64,000 nt of DNA from Phormidium tenue FACHB-1050 (GCF_014696925.1 NZ_JACJQY010000009.1:62001-126000), one strand, 5' to 3'; numbered from the stretch's first letter, positions 23,017-33,489 are shown. Made by a program: numbers and translations. The notes: a model not told the origin generated them from the sequence alone.

Positions 23017-25971
23017 ATGCATAGTTCACCAGAAAATAAACAAAGCCAAAAGTCTCGCAACAAACTGTTGATCGTTGATGATGAAGAAGACAACTTAGAC
23101 TTACTTCAACGTATTTTTCATCGAAGTCATCTAATCCTGCGGGCTAAGAATGGGTTTGAGGCTTTGGCAATCTTAGCCAAGGAGCCAGATATTGCCGTGA
23201 TCGTCTCCGATCAGCGAATGCCCATGATGTCGGGGACGGAGTTTTTAAGTCAAGTTGCCGAGCGTTATCCTGACACATTGCGGATCATTCTGACCGCTCA
23301 TACCGATGTGCATGATTTGGTGGAAGCAATCAACCAATCCAAAGTTTTTAAATACATTACTAAGCCTTACAAAATAGAAGAATTAGAGGAAGTTGTCCAA
23401 CAGGCGACCGAAATCTATAAATTATTGCAATTAAGAACTTCCAAACTGCGTAACGATCTTGAAAATGCCGAAGCTAGGTATCAAAGCATTTTTGAGAATG
23501 CGATCGAGGGGATTTTTCAGACGACAATTGATGGACGTTATCTGATCGCTAATTCCATGCTTGCCCAGATTTATGGATATCCTTCTACGGAGTCTCTGAT
23601 TAGTAATGTCACGAATATAGCCAATCAGATTTATGTCAACCCATTACGTCGTCAAGAATTTATTAATGTTTTGCGTACCCATGACACGGTTTCTAATTTT
23701 GAGTCGCAGGTTTATCGCCGCGATGGCACAAAAATCTGGATTTCAGAAAATGTGCGTGCAGTCAGGGATTTTGATGGCAATCTAATCGGATTTGAAGGTA
23801 CTGTACAGGATATTTCCCAGCGCAAGCGGGCTGAAGAAGAATCACAATTATTACAATGCTTGACCTTAGAAATTAGTGCTGCTAATGATTTTCAAACGGC
23901 GCTAGAAGTAGTCCTTACCAAAATTTGTCAATTTACGGGATGGGACTATGGCGAAGCATGGATACCAGCGGGGGAAGAATCTTTGACATGTAGCCCTGCA
24001 TGGTACAGCAGTATTGAGGGTTTAGAAGATTTTCGTCGGGTGAGTGAGAGAATCTCTTTCCCCATGGGAATTGGTTTTCCAGGAAGAGTTTGGGGAAACC
24101 AGCGCCCAGAATGGATTTGGGACATTTCTCTGGAGGCAGAGTCCCACTTCTTACGCAAATATCCTGCTTTAGAATGTGGTTTGCGATCGGGTTTGGCAAT
24201 TCCCGTCAGTGCCGACACTAATGTGGTCGCCATCATGGTTTTTTTTACCAGATCTCCCAACGATCGCGATCAGCAATTAGTGGGCTTAATTGGGGCGATC
24301 GCCATGCAGTTGGGGGTATTGATGCGCCGTAAGCGAGATGAAGAAACACTCCGCTTGATGAATGAAGAACTTGCCCTAGCACGCGATCGCGCCCTAGAAG
24401 CAAATCGCACTAAAAGCACCTTTGTCGCTAATATGAGCCATGAATTACGCACCCCTCTCAATGCGATTATCGGCTATAGCGAGATGTTGCAGGAAGATGC
24501 AGCTTTATTGGGATTAGATGATTTTGAAGATGATCTCCAAAAAATTCATCGCTCTGGAAAGCATCTCCTAGATTTGATTAACGACATTTTGGATATGACC
24601 AAAATTGAAGCTGGTAAATTGGAAATTTATTACGATGATTTTGATGTGCCAATGCTGGTATTCGATACCAGTAGAACAATTCAGCCATTGTTGCTCAAAA
24701 ACAATAATCATCTAGAGATAGAATGTGATCTCCAACTTGGAGAGATTCGCGCCGATATGACGCGCCTACGCCAAGTTCTCTTAAACATTTTAAGTAATGC
24801 CTGTAAATTCACGAAATCAGGTGAAATTAAAATTCAGGTAAATCGCCAAAATTATATTCAAGGCGAATTTTTCTGCTTCACGATTAGTGACACAGGCATA
24901 GGCATTAGTCCCGAAAATCTGCAAAAACTGTTTCAACCCTTCAACCAAGCTGATAGCTCCACGACCAGACAATATGGAGGAACAGGGCTAGGGCTAGCCA
25001 TTAGTCATCGTCTTTGCCAAATGATGAGTGGAGATATTACGGTAACTAGTCAATTAGGAATAGGTTCGACTTTCACGATTTGCTTACCTGTCGATTGCGA
25101 AAGTGTAGCCAAAAACTCGCAAAAAAATGCACAAAATTCCTTGCCCAATTTATCAAAGTTGCCTCAATCCCTACCACAGGAGACAGATAATCCACAGCAA
25201 AAACATCCTTCGATTTTAGTGATTGCAGACGATCCGTTGATCCATCAAAGTACCCATGCTTCTCTTAATCATTTGGGAGTTTCCATCTACTCATCCCTAA
25301 GTGGAGAGAATGGCATGAAATTAGTCTACCAAATTTTACCTGATGCGATTATTTTAGATATGCAAACTCCCTCTATGAGTGGATGGGAAATGCTTAAGGA
25401 ATTAAAGTCACAACCTTTAACTTCTGGAATTCCGATTATTTTGCTGACAATCAATGATAATGACGAGATCTATCAAGGCTGTGAGATTGGAGCAAATGAT
25501 TATTTGTTTAAGCCGATTGATCGCGATCGCCTGCTTACGATCATTGATAAATACCGCAATGAGCAAAAGTCTGAGCTTTCAGTATTAGTAATTGAAGATG
25601 ACCTCAATACTAGAGCAATGTTGAAACGGATGCTAGAAAAAGAGGGTTGTATTGTCTCTGAAGCTCAAGACGGACATGAAGCCTTAGAAGTAATGACAAA
25701 GCATATGCCGCAGTTAATTCTGCTTGATTTGATGATGCCCAATGTCGATGGCTTTGAATTAATTCATTTACTAAGGTTGCGATATAACACTCCACCAATT
25801 CCAGTTATTATTATCACCGCTAAAGATTTAACGAATGCAGACTGCATTCGTCTAAGTGGATCATTCCAAAAAATCCTGCAAAAGACTAATTATAGTTACG
25901 CTCAACTGCTAGAAGAAATTGTCCAAAGACTCTATAAATTGGGAGTCTTGACAACATTCGCCGCGCCGTAG
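23017..25971 (+). CDS. hybrid histidine kinase REC-PAS-GAF-HisKA-HATPase-REC-REC
   Basis: 984 residues, soluble. N-terminal receiver with Asp65 in VIVSDQRMPMMSG and the ADTLRIILTAHTD pattern of the RpfG/NtrC-like receivers; PAS (about 150-270); GAF (about 285-430); HisKA with His475 in NMSHELRTPLNAIIG; HATPase with DTGIGISPENLQKLFQPF and GGTGLGLAIS; then two receivers, the first with ILDMQTPSMSG and the second with LLDLMMPNVDG. The N-terminal receiver implies it is itself a phosphorelay target. No regulator gene is adjacent. The extreme C-terminus TTFAAP is encoded by a palindromic repeat (25956-25982), so the tail may have been altered by insertion. Confidence 0.93.
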   Translation: MHSSPENKQSQKSRNKLLIVDDEEDNLDLLQRIFHRSHLILRAKNGFEALAILAKEPDIAVIVSDQRMPMMSGTEFLSQVAERYPDTLRIILTAHTDVHDLVEAINQSKVFKYITKPYKIEELEEVVQQATEIYKLLQLRTSKLRNDLENAEARYQSIFENAIEGIFQTTIDGRYLIANSMLAQIYGYPSTESLISNVTNIANQIYVNPLRRQEFINVLRTHDTVSNFESQVYRRDGTKIWISENVRAVRDFDGNLIGFEGTVQDISQRKRAEEESQLLQCLTLEISAANDFQTALEVVLTKICQFTGWDYGEAWIPAGEESLTCSPAWYSSIEGLEDFRRVSERISFPMGIGFPGRVWGNQRPEWIWDISLEAESHFLRKYPALECGLRSGLAIPVSADTNVVAIMVFFTRSPNDRDQQLVGLIGAIAMQLGVLMRRKRDEETLRLMNEELALARDRALEANRTKSTFVANMSHELRTPLNAIIGYSEMLQEDAALLGLDDFEDDLQKIHRSGKHLLDLINDILDMTKIEAGKLEIYYDDFDVPMLVFDTSRTIQPLLLKNNNHLEIECDLQLGEIRADMTRLRQVLLNILSNACKFTKSGEIKIQVNRQNYIQGEFFCFTISDTGIGISPENLQKLFQPFNQADSSTTRQYGGTGLGLAISHRLCQMMSGDITVTSQLGIGSTFTICLPVDCESVAKNSQKNAQNSLPNLSKLPQSLPQETDNPQQKHPSILVIADDPLIHQSTHASLNHLGVSIYSSLSGENGMKLVYQILPDAIILDMQTPSMSGWEMLKELKSQPLTSGIPIILLTINDNDEIYQGCEIGANDYLFKPIDRDRLLTIIDKYRNEQKSELSVLVIEDDLNTRAMLKRMLEKEGCIVSEAQDGHEALEVMTKHMPQLILLDLMMPNVDGFELIHLLRLRYNTPPIPVIIITAKDLTNADCIRLSGSFQKILQKTNYSYAQLLEEIVQRLYKLGVLTTFAAP

Positions 25972-25982
25972 GCGTGGCGAAT
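25956..25982. repeat. inverted repeat at the end of the hybrid kinase gene
   Basis: Stem ATTCGCCGCGCC / GGCGTGGCGAAT around GTA with one G-T pair. The TAG stop codon overlaps the spacer. No T-tract, so it is not a clear intrinsic terminator. Confidence 0.65.
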
Positions 25983-26066
25983 CCTTCAAATTCTGGGTAC
26001 TTTGCCAATGATTGCGATAGACTATTGATTGTTTTCTAGCGCCCCAGCATATAGACCGCTATTTCA

Positions 26067-26909
26067 ATGCCAAACACCAAACCAAATCCTAATATCACGA
26101 TCCATCCTCGCGCCATCGTTCATCCCCATGCCAAAATTGGTGAGGGTACATCCATCGGAGCCGATGTCATTATTGACGAATTTGTGGAGATTGGCGATCG
26201 CTGCGAGATTCGCGCTAGAGCAATCATTACAGGGCATACTAAGATCGGCAATGACAACCAAATTGGCTATGGCGCAATCGTTGGCTCGGAGCCTCAGGAT
26301 ACCTCTTACAAAGGCGCAGTTAGTTTTGTAGAAATCGGCGATCGCAATGTGTTGCGTGAATATGTGACGGTCAATCGTGGCACTAAGGAAGGCTCAGCGA
26401 CAACCATTGGCAATGATAATTTATTTTTTACAGGTGCTCATGTAGCTCATAATTGTGCGATCGGCGATCGCGTAATTTTAGTAAATAATGTGTTGCTAGC
26501 GGGTTATGTGGAAGTACATGACTATGCCTTTATGGGTGGGGACTCAGTAGTACATCAATTCACGCGCATTGGTTCCTATGCGATGATTCGTGGTCAAACT
26601 CGCCTTGGCATGGATGTACCACCCTATTGCATGGCTGTGGATACAAATATGGTGTTTGGCCTCAATCGCCTTGGTCTACGTCGCAATGGGTTTAGCCACG
26701 ATCGCCGCCGTTCTATTCTCTCTGCCTATGAGGTGATCTATAAGTCCGATCGCAATCGTACTCAAGCGATCGAATTTCTAGAGTCAGCTCCCGAATTTGC
26801 CAATAATCCTGATATTCAATTATTTTGTAGTTTCATCAAGAATAGTCGTCGCGGTATTTGTAAGCTCTATGAAAAAGGTGCAAGTCGCATCGAAGAAGAT
26901 CGGGATTAA
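26067..26909 (+). CDS. lpxA: acyl-ACP--UDP-N-acetylglucosamine O-acyltransferase
   Basis: 280 residues; first enzyme of lipid A synthesis, transferring a hydroxyacyl chain from ACP to UDP-GlcNAc in the cytoplasm. Hexapeptide repeats forming the left-handed beta-helix run from residue 9 (IHPRAIVHPHAKIGEGTSIG) to about 190, with the catalytic His in GAHVAHNCAIGD and the LpxA landmarks REYVTVNRGT and RIGSYAMIRGQTRLGMDVPP. A C-terminal helical domain begins FGLNRLGLRRNGF. It is not next to lpxC, lpxD or fabZ here. The final codons and stop are part of a perfect palindrome. Confidence 0.95.
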   Translation: MPNTKPNPNITIHPRAIVHPHAKIGEGTSIGADVIIDEFVEIGDRCEIRARAIITGHTKIGNDNQIGYGAIVGSEPQDTSYKGAVSFVEIGDRNVLREYVTVNRGTKEGSATTIGNDNLFFTGAHVAHNCAIGDRVILVNNVLLAGYVEVHDYAFMGGDSVVHQFTRIGSYAMIRGQTRLGMDVPPYCMAVDTNMVFGLNRLGLRRNGFSHDRRRSILSAYEVIYKSDRNRTQAIEFLESAPEFANNPDIQLFCSFIKNSRRGICKLYEKGASRIEEDRD

Positions 26910-27008
26910 AGCAAAACTCAAAATGGCTACACCATTTTGAGTTTTGCTTTAATCCCTTGCTGGGTTTGGTTTTCAACTCACAAAAGTGTGACAACACTTT
27001 TGTGAGTT
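26902..27008. repeat. two-hairpin element overlapping the lpxA stop codon
   Basis: Hairpin 1 has 25-nt perfect arms (26902-26926 / 26932-26956); its left arm contains the last codons and TAA of lpxA. Hairpin 2 has 15-nt perfect arms (26975-26989 / 26994-27008, stem AACTCACAAAAGTGT). Together with CTTGCTGGGTTTGG between them and GGTATTA after them, this is a copy of the TAATACCAA-type element. It lies between convergent lpxA and adhE. Confidence 0.8.
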
Positions 27009-27012
27009 GGTA

Positions 27013-29604
27013 TTAGCCGTAATAGGCTTGGATCATTAACTGCTTGAGATCGGCTATTAAGGGATAACGAGGATTCGCACCCGTACATTGATCATCAAAC
27101 GCCTGATCAGCCATATCTTCTACATGGGTCATGAAAAATTCTTCACCCGTACCCTGCTCTAAGAGAGCATCTTTAATCGTGGCAGGAATATCCACTTGAC
27201 GTTTGAGATCTTCGATCGCCGCAATCAATAATTCCACCTTCTCATCATCGGTATCACCACCCAAGTTTAGATAGTTAGCAATCTGGGCATAGCGCCATTT
27301 ACTATTGGGATACTTGTTTTGAGAGAAAATCGCTTGCTTAAAGGGCGTATCGGTGGCGTTGTAACGGATCACATGGGAGATCATCAGCGCGTTAGCTAGC
27401 CCGTGAGCAATATGACAAGTGCCGCCTAATTGGTGAGCGATCGAGTGACATACACCTAAGAAGGCATTAGCAAAAGCCATCCCTGCGATCGTGGCAGCAT
27501 AATGCACTTTTTCTCTCGCTTTAGGATCTTTGGCTCCATTGTTATAAGCGCTGGGTAGATATTTGAACAACAAACGAATCGCTTCGAGGGCTAAGCCATT
27601 GGTATATTCTGAAGCAAGTACGGAAACGTAAGACTCGATCGCATGGGTGAGGGCATCAATACCGCCATAAGCCGTTAAGCGTTTGGGAATATTCATCGTC
27701 AATTCAGGATCGACGATCGCCATATTAGGGGTTAGGGCATAGTCCGCGAGAGGATACTTAATGCCAGTTTTCTCATCGGTGACAACTGCAAAAGGAGTAA
27801 CTTCAGAACCAGTTCCCGATGTGGTGGGAACTGCCACCATCATCGCTTTTGCGCCTAAAGGAGGAAGTTCATACACCCGTTTGCGAATATCCATAAATCG
27901 CATCGCCAAGCCTTCAAATTCGATATCGGGATGTTCGTACATCAGCCACATGATTTTGGCGGCATCCATTGGCGAACCACCACCAAAGGCAATAATCACA
28001 TCAGGGTGGAAGCTGTTACAGATCGCTAAACCTTTGCGGACTGTGGCAAGCGAAGGATCGGGTTCGACATCATAAAAAGTATAGTGGGCGATACCGATTT
28101 CTTCTAAGCTATCGGTGACTTCTTTAGTTAAGCCCAGTTCAAACAAAGGGCGATCGGTAACAATCAACGCGCGTTTTCGACCCATGAGATCCCGCAAAGC
28201 GACAGGCAAGCAGCCAGCTTTGAAGTAAATTTTTGGTGGGATGCGAAACCAGAGCATATTTTCGCGTCGTTCGGCGGCGGTTTTGATATTCAGTAAATGA
28301 TGGGGAGTCACGTTTGCGGAAATCGAGTTACCGCCCCAACTACCACAGCCCAGTGTCAGCGAAGGATCGAGTCGGAAGTTATAGAGATCACCGATCGCAC
28401 CCTGAGAAGATGGTGTATTAATTAACACTCGCGAAGTTTCTAACTTATTCTCAAAATAGCGAATATGCTCTTGATTATTAGGCGCGGTATACAACACCGA
28501 AGTATGCCCATGTCCACCAAATATAACCAATGCTTCTGCCTTATCCACCGCTTCATGGAAATCTTCAGCACGATACATCGCAAGGATCGGCGACAATTTC
28601 TCAAAGGCAAAGGGTTCATCCTGAGAAATCTTCTCCACTTCACCAATCAATACTCTGGTATTTGCAGGAATCTCAAATCCTGCCACCTCGGCAATCTTTA
28701 GCACTGGCTGTCCTACAATCGCGGCATTCAGTCTGCCATCCTTGATAATTACTTGGCGAATTTGGTCACGCTCTACTTCATTGAGGAAATATGCACCACG
28801 CTTGATAAATTCCTCTCTCACCGCATCATAAATCGCATCAACTACTACTACTGATTGTTCAGAAGCGCAAATCGTGCCATTGTCAAAGGTTTTGCTCAGA
28901 ATAATCGAACTTACTGCCATCTGAATATGCGCGGTTTCATCAATGATCGCAGGCGTATTTCCCGCACCAACACCGATGGAAGGATGTCCTGAAGAATAGG
29001 CAGCCTTGACCATCCCCGGTCCCCCCGTAGCCAAAATCAATTTGATATTCGGATTTTGCATCAAAGCCTGAGATAGCGGTACGGTCGGCTCATCAATCCA
29101 GCCAATAATATCGGGAGGCGCACCTGCGGCTACGGCTGCATCAAGAACAATTTTTGCCGCAGCGATCGTGCAGTCCTTAGCATGGGGATGCGGCGAGAAG
29201 ATGATTCCGTTGCGGGTTTTCAGCGCAATCAAAGACTTAAAGATGGTGGTAGAAGTGGGATTAGTGACAGGCACAATTCCCGCTAACAGCCCCACAGGTT
29301 CAGCAATACGTTCATAGCCAAAATGCTTGTCCGACTCAATCACACCACAAGTTTTATCATTCTTATACTTGTTGTAAATCATCTCCGAAGCAAAGTGATT
29401 CTTGATTGCTTTATCTTCAATCACACCCATGCCCGATTCTTTGACCGCCGCCTTCGCCAGAGGAATTCGCGCAGCATTTGCTGCCAGCGCCGCCTGCTTG
29501 AAAATGCGATCGACCTGCTCTTGGGTAAAAGCAGCAAACTCAGCTTGAGCAACTTTCACCCGCTGAATCAACAATTCCAATTCTTCGACATTTGTGACTT
29601 TCAT
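27013..29604 (-). CDS. adhE: bifunctional acetaldehyde-CoA/alcohol dehydrogenase
   Basis: 863 residues, near the usual 870-890 of AdhE. The enzyme reduces acetyl-CoA to acetaldehyde and then ethanol, regenerating NAD+ in fermentation, and forms spirosomes in other bacteria. N-terminal aldehyde dehydrogenase half (about 1-440) with the catalytic Cys in DNGTICASEQS; C-terminal iron-dependent alcohol dehydrogenase half with FGGGSPMDAAKIMW, VPTTSGTGSEVTPFAVV and the iron ligands in GVCHSIAHQLGG and HIAHGLANA. It lies downstream of pflA on the same strand, 139 bp away across a tandem-repeat spacer. AGGAGT precedes the start. Confidence 0.97.
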   Translation of the reverse strand: MKVTNVEELELLIQRVKVAQAEFAAFTQEQVDRIFKQAALAANAARIPLAKAAVKESGMGVIEDKAIKNHFASEMIYNKYKNDKTCGVIESDKHFGYERIAEPVGLLAGIVPVTNPTSTTIFKSLIALKTRNGIIFSPHPHAKDCTIAAAKIVLDAAVAAGAPPDIIGWIDEPTVPLSQALMQNPNIKLILATGGPGMVKAAYSSGHPSIGVGAGNTPAIIDETAHIQMAVSSIILSKTFDNGTICASEQSVVVVDAIYDAVREEFIKRGAYFLNEVERDQIRQVIIKDGRLNAAIVGQPVLKIAEVAGFEIPANTRVLIGEVEKISQDEPFAFEKLSPILAMYRAEDFHEAVDKAEALVIFGGHGHTSVLYTAPNNQEHIRYFENKLETSRVLINTPSSQGAIGDLYNFRLDPSLTLGCGSWGGNSISANVTPHHLLNIKTAAERRENMLWFRIPPKIYFKAGCLPVALRDLMGRKRALIVTDRPLFELGLTKEVTDSLEEIGIAHYTFYDVEPDPSLATVRKGLAICNSFHPDVIIAFGGGSPMDAAKIMWLMYEHPDIEFEGLAMRFMDIRKRVYELPPLGAKAMMVAVPTTSGTGSEVTPFAVVTDEKTGIKYPLADYALTPNMAIVDPELTMNIPKRLTAYGGIDALTHAIESYVSVLASEYTNGLALEAIRLLFKYLPSAYNNGAKDPKAREKVHYAATIAGMAFANAFLGVCHSIAHQLGGTCHIAHGLANALMISHVIRYNATDTPFKQAIFSQNKYPNSKWRYAQIANYLNLGGDTDDEKVELLIAAIEDLKRQVDIPATIKDALLEQGTGEEFFMTHVEDMADQAFDDQCTGANPRYPLIADLKQLMIQAYYG

Positions 29605-29640
29605 TTGTAAATACTCCTCATTTTTATTTTTTATTTTTTA

Positions 29641-29746
29641 GCTTTTAGCCGTTAGCTGTTAGCCACACTAGACTTAAAAATCCGCTACCAATCACCAATC
29701 ACCCATTACCCATTACCAGACTAAAAAGCCAAAAGCCAAAAGCTAA
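29641..29746. repeat. short tandem repeats between adhE and pflA
   Basis: Three small blocks: GTTAGC-type repeats (29641-29664), 7-mers of the form CCAATCA/CCCATTA repeated four times (29688-29717), and AAAAGCC repeated (29725-29745), the last one running into the pflA stop codon. These look like the short tandemly repeated sequences common in cyanobacterial intergenic DNA. Confidence 0.75.
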
Positions 29747-30483
29747 AGCCCCACTGCCCCCAGTGCATTAATTCCGCGATCGCGAAATATATCAACCGTC
29801 TGTTTTACGAGTTCAGGTGTTGCTGGTGGTGTGTCTTTGAGGGAATAGGGCAAGCCTAGCTGCTCCCATTTGTATTCCCCCATTTTATGAAATGGCAGCA
29901 CTTCCAATCTTTCTATATTTTTCAAAGTAGCTATGAAATCAGCAAGTTGCGTGATGTTTTCCTCATTGTCTGTAAGATGTGGCACTAATACAAACCGAAT
30001 CCATGCTGGTTTACCAATTTCGCTGAGATGCTTTGCTAGAGCTAGCGTCGGCTCAATAGAAACATTGGTAACTTTGTAATAGAGTTCAGGAATATAGGAT
30101 TTGATATCCAGCAGAACCAAGTCGGTTTCTTCGAGAACTGATTTTGCTGCCTCGATCGCACAGTAACCTGATGTATCAAGGGCAGTATCCAAACCTAGCT
30201 CGTGACAACGCTTAAATATTTCCCTTGTAAATTCAGGCTGCATCAAAGGTTCGCCGCCACTGACGGTTACGCCACCTTTGCGAATGAAAGATTTACATTT
30301 TTTGATCTCGTCAATTAGATAATCAACGGTGACTTCTTTGCCATCATGGGCGCTGCGACAGTCTGGATTATGACAGTAGAGACAGCGTAGGGGACAGCCT
30401 TGAGTAAAGACAATAAATCTGATTCCAGGGCCGTCCACTGTACCGAAGGTTTCGATTGAGTGAATGCGTCCAATTCCCGACAT
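29743..30483 (-). CDS. pflA: pyruvate formate-lyase activating enzyme (radical SAM)
   Basis: 246 residues from the ATG at 30483, giving MSGIGRIHSIETFGTVDGPG; an upstream ATG at 30528 would add 15 residues lying in the intergenic hairpin and is less likely. It generates the glycyl radical of PflB using S-adenosylmethionine and a 4Fe-4S cluster. The cluster motif CxxxCxxC is in GCPLRCLYCHNPDC, followed by TVSGGEPLMQPEF and the LDTSGY and VLPFHKMGEYKW motifs of PflA. It is directly downstream of pflB, 55 bp away, with a hairpin between. Confidence 0.96.
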   Translation of the reverse strand: MSGIGRIHSIETFGTVDGPGIRFIVFTQGCPLRCLYCHNPDCRSAHDGKEVTVDYLIDEIKKCKSFIRKGGVTVSGGEPLMQPEFTREIFKRCHELGLDTALDTSGYCAIEAAKSVLEETDLVLLDIKSYIPELYYKVTNVSIEPTLALAKHLSEIGKPAWIRFVLVPHLTDNEENITQLADFIATLKNIERLEVLPFHKMGEYKWEQLGLPYSLKDTPPATPELVKQTVDIFRDRGINALGAVGL

Positions 30484-30503
30484 AGAATTTCCTAAGTAAT
30501 TTT

Positions 30504-30536
30504 TATAAAGAGTGCTGCTTTGCAGCACTCTTTATA
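30504..30536 (-). terminator. hairpin between pflB and pflA
   Basis: 15-bp perfect stem (30504-30518 / 30522-30536) around TTT, starting two bases after the pflB stop. It may attenuate read-through so that pflA is made at lower level than pflB. Confidence 0.8.
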
Positions 30537-30538
30537 GA

Positions 30539-32767
30539 TTAGACACGTTCGTGGAACGTGCGCTTAATCACATCCAATTGCTGCTCACGGGTGAGCTTAA
30601 TGAAGTTCACCGCATAGCCTGAAACCCGAATCGTCAGTTGTGGATAGTTCTCAGGGTGATCCATCGCATCCAGTAAAGTATTGCGATCCAGAGCATTCAC
30701 ATTAATATGATGTCCACCATCATGGAAATAGCCATCTAACAAACCAACCAGATTATTGGTGCGATCGCTTTCCTGTCTACCCAGAGCCATTGGCACAATC
30801 GAGAAAGTATTCGAGATACCATCCTGACAATCGCTGTAGGGCAGTTTGGCAACCGATGAAAGCGAGGCGATCGCGCCGCAACTATCGCGTCCATGCATCG
30901 GATTAGCTCCAGGAGCAAAGGGTTCGCCAGCCCTACGTCCATCGGGAGTGTTACCCGTTTTCTTGCCATAGACCACATTGGAAGTAATGGTCAGCACGGA
31001 TTGAGTAGGCACTGCATGGCGATAGGTAGGATGTTTGCGAATTTCATTCATGAACCTTGCCACGATGTCGATCGCCATATTATCTACGCGATCATCATTA
31101 TTGCCATATTTAGGATATTCGCCTTCGGTTTCGTAATCTACTGCCAAGCCTTGCTCATTGCGAATCACTTTCACCTTGGCATGTTTAATAGCCGAGAGCG
31201 AGTCCGTCACCACAGATAAACCAGCGATTCCACAAGCCATCGTTCGATAGACATCGCGATCGTGTAGCGCCATTTCGATCCGCTCGTAGCAATACCTGTC
31301 ATGCATATAGTGAATGACATTGAGCGTATTGATGTACGCCTTAGCAAGCCAGCCCATCATTTGCTGCAAGCGTTCATTGACTTCTTGGTAATCGAGATAT
31401 TCAGCCGTGATCGGGGCAAAGTTAGGAGCAACTTGCTCCCCAGACTTCTCATCTTTACCACCGTTAATCGCATAGAGCAAAGTCTTCGCAAGGTTAACCC
31501 TCGCCCCAAAGAATTGCATCTGTTTGCCAATTCGCATTACTGACACACAGCAGGCGATCGCATAGTCATCACCATAGATGGGGCGCATCAGATCATCGTT
31601 TTCATACTGAATGGAACTTGTGTCGCTGGAAATCTTGGCGCAGAACTGTTTGAAGTTTTCAGGCAAATGTTCTGACCAAAGCACCGTTAAGTTAGGCTCA
31701 GGAGCCGCACCCAAATTTGAGAGCGTATGCAAAAATCGATAACTAGATTTGGTAACCAAAGTCCGACCATCGGCACTCATACCACCGATCGCTTCGGTTA
31801 CCCATGTGGGATCGCCTGAGAATAAGTCGTTGTAGTCAGGAGTACGCAAGAAACGTACCATGCGTAACTTCATTACGAAATGGTCAATCAGTTCTTGCAA
31901 TTCAATTTCTGTGGTTAGACCATTCCTTAAATCTCGCTCGAAATATATGTCTAAAAACGTTGAAACTCGACCGAGGGACATCGCAGCCCCATTTTGTTCT
32001 TTGACCGCACCTAGATAGCCAAAATACAGCCATTGCACAGCTTCTTTTGCGGTCAATGCAGGGCGACCAATATCAAAGCCATACTTAGCCGCCATTTCCT
32101 TTAGCTCAAACAAAGCGCGAATTTGTTCGGATAGTTCTTCACGCAGACGAATGGTTTCTTCGTCCATTACATCTAATTCGAGAGATTCTTTCTGAGTCTT
32201 TTTGTCATCAATCAGGCGATCGACCCCGTATAAAGCTACACGGCGATAGTCACCAATGATCCGTCCCCGTCCATAGGCATCAGGTAAACCAGTGATGATC
32301 CCTGATTTCCTTGCCTTTCGCATTTCACTGGTATAAGCGTCAAACACACCATCATTATGGGTTTTGCGATATTTAGTAAAAACTTCTTCCGTTTGGGGAT
32401 CAAGTTGATAACCATAGGCTTCCAGTCCCGCCTTAACCACACGAATACCGCCATAGGGCATGATGGCGCGTTTTAGAGGTTTATCAGTTTGTAAACCCAC
32501 AATTTGTTCTAGTTCACGATCAATATATCCAGCATCATGTGCCGCGATCGCCGTAGGAATCTTTGTATCAACATCCAATACCCCTTTTTCGCGCTCTAGC
32601 TTCATTAGTTCCAAGACTTCCTGCCAAAGCTGCTGTGTTCTTGCGGTTGGCGCAACTAGAAATTCGGCAGATCCTTCATAGGGAGTGTAATTCTTTTGGA
32701 TAAAATCCCTAACGTTAATTTCTCTTGTCCAACTGCCTTCCGTAAAGCCCTGCCATTCTACATACAT
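30539..32767 (-). CDS. pflB: pyruvate formate-lyase (formate C-acetyltransferase)
   Basis: 742 residues from ATG 32767 ([20 protein letters not shown]); an ATG five codons upstream is also open. It cleaves pyruvate with CoA to acetyl-CoA and formate without NADH production, an oxygen-sensitive fermentation step. The adjacent active-site cysteines are in IACCVSVMR and the glycyl-radical motif RVSGYAV near the C-terminus puts the radical at about Gly717. Length and N-terminal pattern match E. coli PflB. Gene order pflB-pflA-adhE on one strand forms a mixed-acid/ethanol fermentation unit, known in a minority of cyanobacteria. Confidence 0.97.
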   Translation of the reverse strand: MYVEWQGFTEGSWTREINVRDFIQKNYTPYEGSAEFLVAPTARTQQLWQEVLELMKLEREKGVLDVDTKIPTAIAAHDAGYIDRELEQIVGLQTDKPLKRAIMPYGGIRVVKAGLEAYGYQLDPQTEEVFTKYRKTHNDGVFDAYTSEMRKARKSGIITGLPDAYGRGRIIGDYRRVALYGVDRLIDDKKTQKESLELDVMDEETIRLREELSEQIRALFELKEMAAKYGFDIGRPALTAKEAVQWLYFGYLGAVKEQNGAAMSLGRVSTFLDIYFERDLRNGLTTEIELQELIDHFVMKLRMVRFLRTPDYNDLFSGDPTWVTEAIGGMSADGRTLVTKSSYRFLHTLSNLGAAPEPNLTVLWSEHLPENFKQFCAKISSDTSSIQYENDDLMRPIYGDDYAIACCVSVMRIGKQMQFFGARVNLAKTLLYAINGGKDEKSGEQVAPNFAPITAEYLDYQEVNERLQQMMGWLAKAYINTLNVIHYMHDRYCYERIEMALHDRDVYRTMACGIAGLSVVTDSLSAIKHAKVKVIRNEQGLAVDYETEGEYPKYGNNDDRVDNMAIDIVARFMNEIRKHPTYRHAVPTQSVLTITSNVVYGKKTGNTPDGRRAGEPFAPGANPMHGRDSCGAIASLSSVAKLPYSDCQDGISNTFSIVPMALGRQESDRTNNLVGLLDGYFHDGGHHINVNALDRNTLLDAMDHPENYPQLTIRVSGYAVNFIKLTREQQLDVIKRTFHERV

Positions 32768-32958
32768 TGCTTTAATCTCCAAATTTTTTGCGAAAGATTA
32801 AAATCAATTTATCTTTCTATTCCATTATAGATTTACCTACAAGTTCCCAAGAGAATGCTGTTAATGTCATTACAAAAGTTAACTACGCGATCGACTCATC
32901 ACATCGCTTGATGACAACAAAATCTTGGAGTTAATTAGGTCATGAAAATTGCTGTAAA

Positions 32959-33489
32959 TTATTTCCATTTACACAGTTGTGTGGGAGAAGTCATGAGTGA
33001 CTGCTGATATTGATAAAACCCCTCAGTATTCAGCTTTGCATCATTAAACAAAATCCATTCTGTCTTTCCACCTCGATCCATAGCAGTACGAATGATTTTG
33101 CCATCTTGGAGAGACAAGCGCCCTTCTTGATCCCAGTTAAATTCAGTGTTTGGAATACTCATCCATTGACTACCACCCCAAGACATTGCTAGAGCTTCGC
33201 CTGTAACCAGACTACCTCTCACTTCACCGCGAACACAGATCAAATCATCCGTATGGGGGTAGCCATAATATCCATCCACGCGATCGCCTGTTTTGACAAA
33301 ATTAAAACAGACTCCCGCACCACTGCGCCAATCATTAGGTTTCGGTTGACTACAAAACTGATAGTTGCCATTTGATAGCGTGGCGATCGCATTTTGAGAA
33401 TTAGCTTTGTCATTAGAGAGGAATAAACCCATAGAGACAGCTATCAAAATCACGCCACAGAACTTGAGGAGATTGTTCTTGCCAAACAC
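32959..33489 (-). CDS. exported protein of unknown function
   Basis: 176 residues. A basic N-terminus then the hydrophobic FCGVILIAVSMGLFLS suggests a signal peptide cleaved near residues 30-35. The mature part has four cysteines (FCSQPKP, GVCFNFVK, DLICVRGEV, QLCKWK) and is rich in Gly, Trp and Asp, suggesting a small disulfide-bearing beta domain. I recognise no family. The gene lies between pflB (same strand) and the divergent htrA-like gene. Confidence 0.7.
   Translation of the reverse strand: MFGKNNLLKFCGVILIAVSMGLFLSNDKANSQNAIATLSNGNYQFCSQPKPNDWRSGAGVCFNFVKTGDRVDGYYGYPHTDDLICVRGEVRGSLVTGEALAMSWGGSQWMSIPNTEFNWDQEGRLSLQDGKIIRTAMDRGGKTEWILFNDAKLNTEGFYQYQQSLMTSPTQLCKWK

Noticed and set aside
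26029-26331. Forward frame overlapping the start of lpxA
   Set aside because: It lies out of frame over a gene with clear hexapeptide repeats; no motif of its own.
28440-28745. Small frames on both strands inside adhE
   Set aside because: Fully contained in a certain gene, with compositions typical of shadow frames.
29688-29717. Possible CRISPR-like array in the pflA-adhE spacer
   Set aside because: The units are only seven bases long with no spacers; it is a simple short tandem repeat.
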